Positions 16,085 through 28,600 of a DNA stretch of 64,000 nucleotides are shown here, one piece after another. The stretch is from Azospira restricta (GTDB lineage Bacteria > Pseudomonadota > Gammaproteobacteria > Burkholderiales > Rhodocyclaceae), in NCBI RefSeq assembly GCF_016858125.1, contig NZ_CP064781.1:2923501-2987500 (forward strand). Direction: 5' to 3'. Each line of letters opens with the position of its first letter. Position 1 is the stretch's first letter. A program made the position numbers and the translations under genes. Under the pieces are notes generated by a model. It ran no database searches and had not been told where the DNA came from. It saw nothing but the letters and a program-made list of their open reading frames with translations.

Positions 16085-17989
16085 TCAGCGTTCCTTGCTT
16101 TCCAGCGCCGCCTGGTTGATCTCGATCTTGGCGCGCTGGCGCAGCCCGGACAGGTAGGCGGCGAAGTCCTCCTGCGCGACCAGCGCAGTGTATTCGCTCT
16201 GCAGCACGCGCCGCCGGTCGGCATCGACCTTCTCCAGCGGCTTGACGGCGACGATCTTGTACAGCGCGTAGCCGCCGTTGTTCGGCAGCTCGACGCCGGC
16301 GTAGGCCGGCAAGGTCGCCACGTCGGCGCGGAAGATCGCCTGCAGCGCGGCCGGCGGCACCTGTTTGCCCTGCAGGCGCGACACCGACTTCACCAGCGCC
16401 CACTTGGTCTTGTCGTCGCCGCCCTTCATCGCCGCCAGCATCGCCTCGCCGCGGCTGCGCGCCAGCGCCGCCGCCTCCTTCGCCTTCAGCATCGCCTCGA
16501 TATCGGCGCGCACGCTGTCGAACGGGCGCACCGCCGCCGGCTTGTGCTCGACGACGCGGGCGGCGGCGAGGGTGTTCTGCGCGACCTCGACGGCGTCGGT
16601 ATTGCGCTGGTTCTTGACCGCATCCTCAGCGAACAGCGACGCGAGCAGGCGCTCGTTGCCGAGCGGACCGAGCGCGGCCAGCGCCTGCGCCGGCGGGTTC
16701 CGCGGCAGCATCGGTCCCTGCTGGATCTTGAGCCCGAACTTCTCGGCAACCGGTTTCAGGCTGTCCGACTGCTCGTAGACCATGTTCGTGAACGCCTCGG
16801 CGGCCTCGACGTAGCGCCTTTGCGCCGCCTGCCGCTTGAGCTCGCCCTCGATCTCGGCGCGCACTTCGTCGAGCGCCTTCTGCTTGGCCGGCTTGATGCC
16901 GGTCAGCTTGATGATGTGGTAACCGAAGTCGGACTGGACGACGTCCGAAACCTCGCCGTCCTTGAGCGCGAAGGTCGCCTCCTCGAAAGGCTTGACCATC
17001 ATGCCGCGGCCGAAGAAACCGAGGTCGCCGCCGTTCGCCGCCGAGCCCGGGTCCTGCGAGTGCTGCCTGGCGAGTTCGGCGAACTTCGCCGGCGCCTTCC
17101 GCACTTCCGCCAGCACCTCGTCGGCCTTGGCTTTCGCCTTGGCCTTGTCGGCGTCGCCGCCGGTGCCGATCAGGATGTGGCTGGCGCGGCGCTCCTCGTT
17201 CTGCTGGTAGCGGTCCTTGTGCCCGTCGTACCACTGCTTGACCTCGGCCTCGCTGACCGTGGCCTGTGCCAGCAGCGCGTCGAGCGACAGCACGACGTAC
17301 TCGGGACGGACCATCTCCGGCGTCTGGAACAGTTTCTGGTTCTCTTCGTAATACTTCTTCGCGGCATCGGCGTCGAGCTTGACCTCGCCGGCGAACTGCT
17401 CGGGCAACAGGCGCAGTTCGGCGACCTGGCGCTCTTCCGACTGGATGCGCAGCATCATCTCCGCCGACGACGCCGAGACGATGCCGGTGTCGCCGACGGC
17501 ACCGACCAGCTGCTGCAGGATCATGTCCTGGCGCAGCTGCGCCTCGAACATCTCCTTCGACATCCCCTGCGAGGCGACCAGCGCGTCGTAGCGGGCCTTG
17601 GAGAACTTGCCGTTCTCCTTCAGCGACGGGAAACTGGTGATGAATTCGACGAGCAGCGCGTCGCTGACGTTGAGGCGGGCCTTCCTCGCCTCCAGCGCCA
17701 GCAGGCGCCGGTCGATCAGCGTGTTCACCAGCTCCATGCGCGCCTGCGGCGTATCGAACAGCTCGGCCTTGTAGTTCGGCCCCAGTTGCTGCCGGGCGCG
17801 GTCGAGATGGTCGCGCCAGGCCTGGTTGAATTCCTGGATCGTGATCTTCGAATCGCCGACGACGGCGACGTCACTGCCGGCGCCGACGTTGCGCACGTAG
17901 GAATCGACGCCCCAGAAGGCGAACGGCAGGGTGATCAGCGCCAGGAAAACCTGGACGATCCTCTTGTTGTTGCGTACGGCGTCGAACAT
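16085..17989 (-). CDS. ppiD: Periplasmic folding chaperone PpiD (SurA/PpiC type)
   Basis: 634 residues. One N-terminal membrane helix ([15 protein letters not shown]) anchors the protein to the inner membrane with the bulk in the periplasm. A SurA-like N-terminal chaperone region follows, then one parvulin PPIase domain at about residues 265-365 (RASHILI through GYHIIKLTG). The length matches E. coli PpiD (623). It assists folding of newly exported proteins. The ATG at 17989 ([15 protein letters not shown]) is chosen since this is the family start; the extra 12 upstream codons do not resemble it. Genes for two tRNAs lie just upstream on the same strand. Confidence 0.92.
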   Translation of the reverse strand: MFDAVRNNKRIVQVFLALITLPFAFWGVDSYVRNVGAGSDVAVVGDSKITIQEFNQAWRDHLDRARQQLGPNYKAELFDTPQARMELVNTLIDRRLLALEARKARLNVSDALLVEFITSFPSLKENGKFSKARYDALVASQGMSKEMFEAQLRQDMILQQLVGAVGDTGIVSASSAEMMLRIQSEERQVAELRLLPEQFAGEVKLDADAAKKYYEENQKLFQTPEMVRPEYVVLSLDALLAQATVSEAEVKQWYDGHKDRYQQNEERRASHILIGTGGDADKAKAKAKADEVLAEVRKAPAKFAELARQHSQDPGSAANGGDLGFFGRGMMVKPFEEATFALKDGEVSDVVQSDFGYHIIKLTGIKPAKQKALDEVRAEIEGELKRQAAQRRYVEAAEAFTNMVYEQSDSLKPVAEKFGLKIQQGPMLPRNPPAQALAALGPLGNERLLASLFAEDAVKNQRNTDAVEVAQNTLAAARVVEHKPAAVRPFDSVRADIEAMLKAKEAAALARSRGEAMLAAMKGGDDKTKWALVKSVSRLQGKQVPPAALQAIFRADVATLPAYAGVELPNNGGYALYKIVAVKPLEKVDADRRRVLQSEYTALVAQEDFAAYLSGLRQRAKIEINQAALESKER

Positions 17990-18069
17990 GGCGTGCTCTG
18001 CCCTCGGCTCTCGTGAAATGCCCAAAAAGATGCAAAAAAGGCGAACTTGCGTTCGCCTTCAGGTATTGG

Positions 18070-18146
18070 TGGCGGAGTGGACGGGACTCGAACCCGCGAC
18101 CCCCGGCGTGACAGGCCGGTATTCTAACCGACTGAACTACCACTCC
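18070..18146 (-). tRNA. tRNA-Asp (GTC)
   Basis: The reverse strand folds as a 77-nt tRNA starting GGAGTGGTAGTTCAG, with anticodon GTC in the CTGTCAC loop, a standard TTCGAGT T-loop and an encoded CCA. It closely resembles E. coli tRNA-Asp. Confidence 0.97.
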
Positions 18147-18171
18147 GCGTCGGTGCTGCTTTTCATGCTTG

Positions 18172-18247
18172 TGGTGGGTGCTGACGGGATCGAACCGCCG
18201 ACATCCAGCTTGTAAGGCTAGCGCTCTACCAACTGAGCTAAGCACCC
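18172..18247 (-). tRNA. tRNA-Val (TAC)
   Basis: The reverse strand folds as a 76-nt tRNA starting GGGTGCTTAGCTCAG, with anticodon TAC in the CTTACAA loop, T-loop TTCGATC and an encoded CCA. It lies 25 bp upstream of tRNA-Asp on the same strand, so the two are probably one transcript. Confidence 0.97.
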
Positions 18248-18331
18248 GTGCCTGATGGCGATAAGCGCGAAAGCCGGAAGTTTACAGCATCCGCCACGGC
18301 TTTGCCAGCGCGCGGCCGGCCCGGCCAAAGG

Positions 18332-18355
18332 AAACGGCCGCCGCGGCGGCCGTTT
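18332..18355 (-). terminator. Palindrome downstream of lon
   Basis: A perfect 24-bp palindrome (AAACGGCCGCCG and its reverse complement) lies 23 bp after the lon stop. On the lon strand it is followed by CCTTT, a weak T-run. Confidence 0.5.
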
Positions 18356-18378
18356 GCGGACGACGCAAGAAACGCCCG

Positions 18379-20790
<2,412 letters not shown>

Positions 20791-20823
20791 CTCGTGTGCC
20801 TATTGAGGTGAGGTTCGCTCCCT

Positions 20824-20851
20824 ACATGAGGGCGCGAAGCAGGAAATCAAG
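20824..20851 (-). promoter_or_regulatory. Candidate sigma-32 (heat-shock) promoter of lon
   Basis: On the lon strand, CTTGATT and CCTCATGT are separated by 13 bp. The sigma-32 consensus is CTTGAAA and CCCCATNT with a 13-15 bp spacer, so both elements match with one or two changes. It lies about 35 bp before the lon start. Lon is a classical heat-shock gene. Confidence 0.6.
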
Positions 20852-20908
20852 CCGCCCCGAGCAGGCTGTCGGACTTAAAGAACCGGACAGGCTGCCAGAT
20901 GGGGCGGC
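20851..20908 (-). terminator. Inverted repeat after clpX
   Basis: GCCGCCCC and GGGGCGGC arms (20901-20908 and 20851-20858) enclose about 42 bases, with a second imperfect inner pairing of AGCCTGTCCG and CCGACAGCCT. On the clpX strand it is followed by TTGATTT. It may end clpX transcription and overlaps the -35 of the lon promoter. Confidence 0.4.
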
Positions 20909-20911
20909 ATC

Positions 20912-22183
<1,272 letters not shown>

Positions 22184-22225
22184 ATTCCGTCTTCCTGTGT
22201 CTGGCCGGGACGCCCGAAGCTTCGA

Positions 22226-22861
22226 TCAAACGCCTTCGCGCGAGACCAGCACCTTGTCGATCAAGCCGTATTCTGCCGCTTCCGCTGCCGAAAGGAAATT
22301 GTCGCGATCGGTGTCGCGCTCGATCCGATCGACCGGCTGCCCGGTATGCAAAGCCATGATTTCGTTGAGTTTCGCACGCAAGGACAAGATCTCCTTGGCG
22401 TGAATCGCGATATCCGACGCCTGCCCCTGGAACCCGCCCATCGGCTGGTGGATCATCACGCGCGAATTCGGCAACGCGAAACGCTTGCCCTTCGCACCGG
22501 CCGCCAGCAGGAAGGCGCCCATCGAGGCGGCCTGGCCCATGCACAGCGTGGACACGTCCGGCTTGATGAACTGCATCGTGTCGTAGATCGACAGACCGGC
22601 CGTCACCGAGCCACCGGGCGAGTTGATGTAGAAGTAGATGTCCTTGTCCGGATTCTCGGCCTCCAGGAACAGGAGCTGCGCCACCACCAGGTTGGCCGTC
22701 GCGTCATTGACCGGGCCGACGAGGAAGATGACGCGCTCCTTGAGCAGGCGCGAGTAGATGTCGTAGGCGCGCTCGCCGCGACCGCTCTGCTCGATCACCA
22801 TCGGCACCAGGCCGAGGGCCTGCGGGTCCCAGTCGTTGCGCATTTCCGATCCTTGAATCAT
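22226..22861 (-). CDS. clpP: ATP-dependent Clp protease proteolytic subunit ClpP
   Basis: 211 residues. The catalytic triad is Ser113 (GQAASMGA), His138 (VMIHQP) and Asp187 (RDTDRDN). ATG 22861 is preceded by AGGAGAG at a good distance; MRNDWDP six codons later is an alternative start. The N-terminal few residues are probably a propeptide. Tetradecamers of ClpP degrade proteins delivered by ClpX. The gene follows tig by 25 bp. Confidence 0.97.
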   Translation of the reverse strand: MIQGSEMRNDWDPQALGLVPMVIEQSGRGERAYDIYSRLLKERVIFLVGPVNDATANLVVAQLLFLEAENPDKDIYFYINSPGGSVTAGLSIYDTMQFIKPDVSTLCMGQAASMGAFLLAAGAKGKRFALPNSRVMIHQPMGGFQGQASDIAIHAKEILSLRAKLNEIMALHTGQPVDRIERDTDRDNFLSAAEAAEYGLIDKVLVSREGV

Positions 22862-22886
22862 GCCTGCTTCTCTCCTGTAAGCGTCA

Positions 22887-24215
22887 TCAGGCCTGCTGCT
22901 GGCCCATCAGTTCGTCGAAGGCGACGGCCTTGTCGCTGACCTTGGCGTTGTCCAGCACCCAGGCGACGACATTGTCCTCGATCGCGACGCCCTCGATTTC
23001 CTGCAGGCGCTGCGGCTGGGCGTAGTACCAGCGTACCACTTCTTCCGGATGCTCGTAGCTCTGCGCGGCTTCCTCGACGATGGCCTTGACCTGCTCCGGC
23101 TTGGCGTGCAGCTCCTTGACCTTGACCAGTTCGGCCAGCACCAGGCCCAGCGTCACGCGGCGCTTCGCCTGCTCGGCGAACCATTCCGGCTGGATCGGGA
23201 AATCCTTGACCTTCATGCCGCGCTGTTCCATGTCGTGGCGGGCGTTTTCCATCAGGCGATGGATTTCCATCTCGACCAGCGCGTTCGGGATGTCGATCGG
23301 GTTGGCCTTGATGATGGCGTCCATCACCTGGTCCTTGATCTTGCCCTGGATGCGCTTCTTCACCTCGCGCTGCAGGTTGCCGGTAATTTCCTCGCGCATC
23401 TTGGCGACGTCGCCGTCGGCGATGCCGAGCATCTTCGCGAACTCGGCGTCGACTTCCGGCAGCACCGGACCGCTGACCTTCTTCACGGTGATCTCGAACT
23501 GCACCTTCTGGCCGGCGAGGTCCTTGGAGAAGTAGTCTTCCGGGAAGGTCATGTCGAAGGTCTTGCCTTCGCCGGCCTTGAGGCCTTCGACGGCAGTCTC
23601 GAAATCGGCCAGCATCATGCCCTGGCCGAGCACGAACGGGTAGTCGGCGGCCTGGCCGCCCTGGAACGGCTCGCCGTCCTTCTTGCCGAGGAAGTCGATG
23701 ACGACGCGGTCTTCCTTGGCCGCGGCGCGGTCGACGGCCTCATAGCGGATACGCTGCTTGCGCAGGATCTCGATGGTCTTGTCGACCTCGGCCTCGCCGA
23801 CTTCCAGCGCCGGACGCTCGATCTCGGCGGCCGACATGTCGCCCAGCGCGATCTCCGGATAGACCTCGAAGACCGCCGAGAACTCGATGTGCGTGGCGTT
23901 TTCGGTGTTCTTCGGCTCGATGCGCGGATAGCCGGCAACGCGCAGCTTCTGGGCGACGACGGCCTCGCCGAAGGCGCGGTCGAGCGCCTCGTTCAGCGCC
24001 TCGTGCCGCGCCTGGTCGCCGTACTGCTGACGGACGATGTTCGCCGGCACCTTGCCCGGGCGGAAGCCCGGCATCTTCACGTTCTTGCCCATGCGCTTCA
24101 GGCGCGCATCGACGTCCTTGTCAAGGTCGGCGATGGCCACGGACAGGTCGATGCGGCGTTCCAGGGCGCTCGGGGCCGGTTGCTGGACGTTGGTGTTTTC
24201 GGCGTTCGTTTGCAT
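22887..24215 (-). CDS. tig: Trigger factor
   Basis: 442 residues. The ribosome-binding signature GFRPGKVP lies at about residues 51-58, followed by the FKBP-type PPIase domain ([16 protein letters not shown]) and the long helical C-terminal chaperone arms. Trigger factor binds the ribosome exit tunnel and shields nascent chains. It opens the tig-clpP-clpX-lon cluster, which couples folding and degradation. A TAAAAT (24281-24286, reverse strand) upstream may be its -10. Confidence 0.96.
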   Translation of the reverse strand: MQTNAENTNVQQPAPSALERRIDLSVAIADLDKDVDARLKRMGKNVKMPGFRPGKVPANIVRQQYGDQARHEALNEALDRAFGEAVVAQKLRVAGYPRIEPKNTENATHIEFSAVFEVYPEIALGDMSAAEIERPALEVGEAEVDKTIEILRKQRIRYEAVDRAAAKEDRVVIDFLGKKDGEPFQGGQAADYPFVLGQGMMLADFETAVEGLKAGEGKTFDMTFPEDYFSKDLAGQKVQFEITVKKVSGPVLPEVDAEFAKMLGIADGDVAKMREEITGNLQREVKKRIQGKIKDQVMDAIIKANPIDIPNALVEMEIHRLMENARHDMEQRGMKVKDFPIQPEWFAEQAKRRVTLGLVLAELVKVKELHAKPEQVKAIVEEAAQSYEHPEEVVRWYYAQPQRLQEIEGVAIEDNVVAWVLDNAKVSDKAVAFDELMGQQQA

Positions 24216-24340
24216 AGAAAATCCTAATTGGAGCAGGTGTGGAGATGCCGGACCTGGCCCGGCCGATGACTAAACGGCGCATTTTATCACGCCGGGCCAC
24301 GCCCAAGGAGGGCCGCCGGCGGGCGCGGCGGACGGAGGGG

Positions 24341-24679
24341 TCAGAACAGGCCCTTGTCCTCGTCGTCGAGAACGGTCATGCCGCCGAACAGCTCGGCGCG
24401 GCGGTTGCGCCGGCGCAGCAGCTTCTCCTGCACGATCGGCGGCAGGTCGGTGAGGACGATCAGATTCTTGGCGATCAGCAGGTCGATCACGTCCTCGATC
24501 ACGCGGATCATCGCCACGTCGGCCTGCAGCGGGAAGGATCCGGCATCGGGCGCGGCCTCCTCGGCGACGAAGGCCGCCACCTCGGGATCGTCCGGCGGCA
24601 GGAATTCCGCCGACGGATCGTCGGCCGTCTTCAGCAAACCGATCACCACACCGTGCGCATCGCGAAGAACAAAGGGCAT
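24341..24679 (-). CDS. Conserved hypothetical protein (short acidic protein)
   Basis: 112 residues, starting MPFVLRDAHGVVIGLLK and followed by FLPPDDPEVAAFV. Sequences with this start (MPxVxRDxxGxI) are a small conserved betaproteobacterial family sometimes annotated as tryptophan-synthase-beta-like, a label with no experimental basis. The middle (VAMIRVIEDVIDLLIAKNLI) is predicted helical. A GGAGG ribosome site sits 7 bases before the ATG. It lies upstream of tig on the same strand and is divergent from the LuxR-type regulator. No function is assigned. Confidence 0.65.
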   Translation of the reverse strand: MPFVLRDAHGVVIGLLKTADDPSAEFLPPDDPEVAAFVAEEAAPDAGSFPLQADVAMIRVIEDVIDLLIAKNLIVLTDLPPIVQEKLLRRRNRRAELFGGMTVLDDEDKGLF

Positions 24680-24874
24680 GCTCGAACCTCCAAACCTCTT
24701 GACATATGCGCTACATAAGCGAAAGCTAAAGCATCTTCCGGACGATCGCGGAAGGCGCGTGCAGCAACAGCAGCGGGAACGGTCGATGGCGGGCCGGTTC
24801 CCTCCCGAAACCTGCCGCCTAGCATATACAAGAAACGATTCACCGCCATAGCCATTTAGGCAAGGGGGAAAACG

Positions 24875-25537
24875 ATGTTTCTCGTAAACAGCGACCAGGG
24901 CATTTTCGTCGCCACTTGGAAAACGCTCCTGCAGCCGGCGCCGGTCCAGGTCAAGGGAAGCCTCGCCGAGGTGCTGGCGGCCTGCGAGACCCAACGGCTG
25001 ACGCTGGTCGTCATCGACGGCTCCAGGCTTCAGAAGCGCGCGCTGCGCCACGACGGCGAGCTCGCCCGCCTTGCCAAACGCACCCGCCTCCTGCTCGCCG
25101 ACACCGACCTCGATACCGAGGCCGAGCTCACCGCCCTCGCCCTCGGCATCGTCGGCTGCTGCGGCAAGCAACTCTCGGCCGACGAGCTCAGGAAAATCGT
25201 GGACGTCGTCCTCAAGGGCGGCATCTGGGTCTCGCGCGCGGCGCTGCCGGCCATGCTGAACCACCTGCGGCACGCCACCGCGCCGGCCACGGCGCAGCAG
25301 CCGACGCCGCCGAAGCTCGACAGCCTGACCCCGCGCGAGCGCGAAATCGCCGCCTGCGTCGCCGAAGGCGCCAGCAACAAGGCGATTGCCAAGCGTCTCA
25401 ACGTTTCCGACGTCACCGTCAAGGCCCACCTGACGACCATCTTCCACAAGCTGGGCGTTTCCGGCCGCGTCCAGCTGGCGCTGATGCTCTCCGACCTGAA
25501 GCGGCCGCTGCCCGAAACCCCGCACCGGATGGCCTGA
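24875..25537 (+). CDS. LuxR-family (NarL-like) regulator next to the adhesin gene
   Basis: 220 residues. The C-terminal LuxR helix-turn-helix is complete (LTPREREIAACVAEGASNKA through VKAHLTTIFHKLGV). The N-terminal half has the size and pattern of a receiver domain. It keeps an Asp in VVIDGS at the expected phosphorylation position but lacks the acidic pair after the first strand (NSDQGIF), so phosphorylation is uncertain. The gene lies 80 bp upstream of the large adhesin gene in the same direction. A dedicated adhesin regulator is likely (inference). AAGGGGGAAAACG precedes the ATG. Confidence 0.82.
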   Translation: MFLVNSDQGIFVATWKTLLQPAPVQVKGSLAEVLAACETQRLTLVVIDGSRLQKRALRHDGELARLAKRTRLLLADTDLDTEAELTALALGIVGCCGKQLSADELRKIVDVVLKGGIWVSRAALPAMLNHLRHATAPATAQQPTPPKLDSLTPREREIAACVAEGASNKAIAKRLNVSDVTVKAHLTTIFHKLGVSGRVQLALMLSDLKRPLPETPHRMA

Positions 25538-25617
25538 CCCCAGACTTTGGTCGAATACCCCTACTCCCCTCGGGGGCCTAAGCTGGAGGCGTACCGATTC
25601 ATTTCCGGGAGACCATC

Positions 25618-28600
25618 ATGGCAACCACCAGCTCCTCCACCGTCAAGTCCGTCGCCGCCGGCACGAAGATTTCTTCGATCGGCACCGTCAAGTCGATCGT
25701 CGGCACGGTGACGGCCACCGACGCCAACGGCGTCACCCGCACCCTGCAGGTGGGCGACAAGGTCTTCGCCAACGACGTCATCCAGACCTCCGCCGCCGGC
25801 GCGATCCTGATCGAGTTCCTCAACGGCAAGTTCATGGACCTCGGCCGCGACTCCAAGATCGCCCTCGACAGCGACGTCTTCAACCCGGCCGAAGCCGGCG
25901 CAGCGCAGTCCGACATCGCCGCCATCCAGGCGCAGATCGCCGCCGGCGCCGACCCGACCCAGATCACCGAAGCCACCGCAGCCGGCGCCGGCGGCGGTGA
26001 AGAGGGCGGCGCGAGCTTCGTCGTGGTCGACCAGGCGGCACCGCAAGGCCTGGTGACCAGCGGCTTCCCGACCGGGCCGATCTCGACCAGCTTCGAGCAG
26101 CCGACGGGTGAGCTGCCGTTTGTCGAACCGGAACCCGTCATCCCGACGAATACGCCCCCGACCGTGGGCAGCGGCAGCGCAACGGTATCCGAAGAAGGAT
26201 TGCCGGAGCGCGGAATTCCGGACGACGTCGGTGTCAATGACACCACCGACGAAATCGTTGCAACCGGGCAGATTCCGATCAGCGATGCCAATGGCGATCC
26301 GCTGACCGTCACCCTGAGCGCCCCCACCGATCCGCTGGCTTCCGGCGGGCAACCGATCACGTGGTCCGGCGACGGAACCCCTGGCAACCCGCTGGTCGGC
26401 TCGATCGCCGTCGGCGAAGGCGAGACGATCCCGATCATCGAAATCGAAATCGATGGCAGTGGCAACTACACCGTCACCCTGCTCGGCTCGATCGACCATC
26501 TCGATGATTCGGTCGAAGATCAGACTTCGTTCACCGTCGGCGTGAACGTCTCCGACGGCAGCGAAACCGTTACCGGTTCCCTGCTGGTGACGATTGAAGA
26601 CGACGGCCCGACACTCATGGTTCGTACCGACGTATCCGAGTCCGACCAGGAAGCTCTGATGGTCAATGTCGATGAAACCGTCGGCGACGAACGCCTGGCG
26701 GACGGCGAGATCGATACCGACGGCAATACCGACGACGCCCCCGATGTGCTGGGTCAGGTCACCACCGAACTCGAAGGCGGCCTGCTCAGCCTGTTCGCGG
26801 CGCTCGGCGGGGACTACGGAGCCGATGGTCCTGGCAGCACGAGTGATGGCTCGTTCAGCTTCGTCGGCTTCCCGGACAGTGGCGAACTGGCAACCACGCT
26901 GGAAGCGATCGAGGGTGGCGCAATCACCCTGGTACGCACCAGCGACACGCTGCTGACCGGCGAGGATGAAGACGGCGACGCCGTGTTCACGATCGAGATC
27001 GTGAACGTCGGCACCGACGACGCTCCGGTCTATCAGCTGCAGACCACCCTCAACGAGGCGCTGGTGCACACCGATGATCCGGATCTCTTCGACGAGGCGG
27101 TGCAACTGCTGCTGGCCGAAGACGGCGCCGTGCAACTGCAATACGAGGTCACCCGCGAGGACGCGGACGGCGACACCGTCACCGACTCGGCCACGGTCGA
27201 TCTGATCAGCCGCAGCACCGACGGCGAGGAAGTCAGCAACACCAGCTACTTCAGCTTCGACGACGATGGCCCGACGCTGACGGTCGAAGCCAATCCTGAA
27301 GCCGATCTCGATGCGCTGATGGTCAATGTCGATGAAACCGTCGGCGACGAACGCCTGGCCGAGGGCGAGATCGATACCGACGGCAATACCGATGACGCCC
27401 CCGATGTGCTGGGCCAGGTCACCACCGAACTGGAAGGCGGCCTGCTCAGCCTGTTCGCGGCGCTGGGCGGGGACTTCGGTTCCGACGGCCCGGGCAGCGA
27501 CAGCGGTTCGTTCAGCTTCGCTGGCTTCCCGGACAGTGGCGAACTGGCAACCACGCTGGAAGCGATCGAGGGTGGCGCAATCACCCTGGTACGCACCAGC
27601 GACACGCTGCTGACCGGCGAGGATGAAGACGGCGACGCCGTGTTCACGATCGAGATCGTGAACGTCGGCACCGACGACGCTCCGGTCTATCAGCTGCAGA
27701 CCACCCTCAACGAGGCGCTGGTGCACACCGATGATCCGGATCTCTTCGACGAGGCGGTGCAACTGCTGCTGGCCGAAGACGGCGCCGTGCAACTGCAATA
27801 CGAGGTCACCCGCGAGGACGCGGACGGCGACACCGTCACCGACTCGGCCACGGTCGATCTGATCAGCCGCAGCACCGACGGCGAGGAAGTCAGCAACACC
27901 AGCTACTTCAGCTTCGACGACGATGGCCCGACGCTGACGGTCGAAGCCAATCCTGAAGCCGATCTCGATGCGCTGATGGTCAATGTCGATGAAACCGTCG
28001 GCGACGAACGCCTGGCCGAGGGCGAGATCGATACCGACGGCAATACCGATGACGCCCCCGATGTGCTGGGCCAGGTCACCACCGAACTGGAAGGCGGCCT
28101 GCTCAGCCTGTTCGCGGCGCTGGGCGGGGACTTCGGTTCCGACGGCCCGGGCAGCGACAGCGGTTCGTTCAGCTTCGTCGGCTTCCCGGACAGTGGCGAA
28201 CTGGCAACCACGCTGGAAGCGATCGAGGGTGGCGCAATCACCCTGGTACGCACCAGCGACACGCTGCTGACCGGCGAGGATGAAGACGGCGACGCCGTGT
28301 TCACGATCGAGATCGTGAACGTCGGCACCGACGACGCTCCGGTCTATCAGCTGCAGACCACCCTCAACGAGGCGCTGGTGCACACCGATGATCCGGATCT
28401 CTTCGACGAGGCGGTGCAACTGCTGCTGGCCGAAGACGGCGCCGTGCAACTGCAATACGAGGTCACCCGCGAGGACGCGGACGGCGACACCGTCACCGAC
28501 TCGGCCACGGTCGATCTGATCAGCCGCAGCACCGACGGCGAGGAAGTCAGCAACACCAGCTACTTCAGCTTCGACGACGATGGCCCGACGCTGACGGTCG

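Noticed and set aside
14942-18016. 1024-codon frame spanning fabI and antisense to ppiD
   Set aside because: It overlaps two well-supported genes in another frame and shows no motif.
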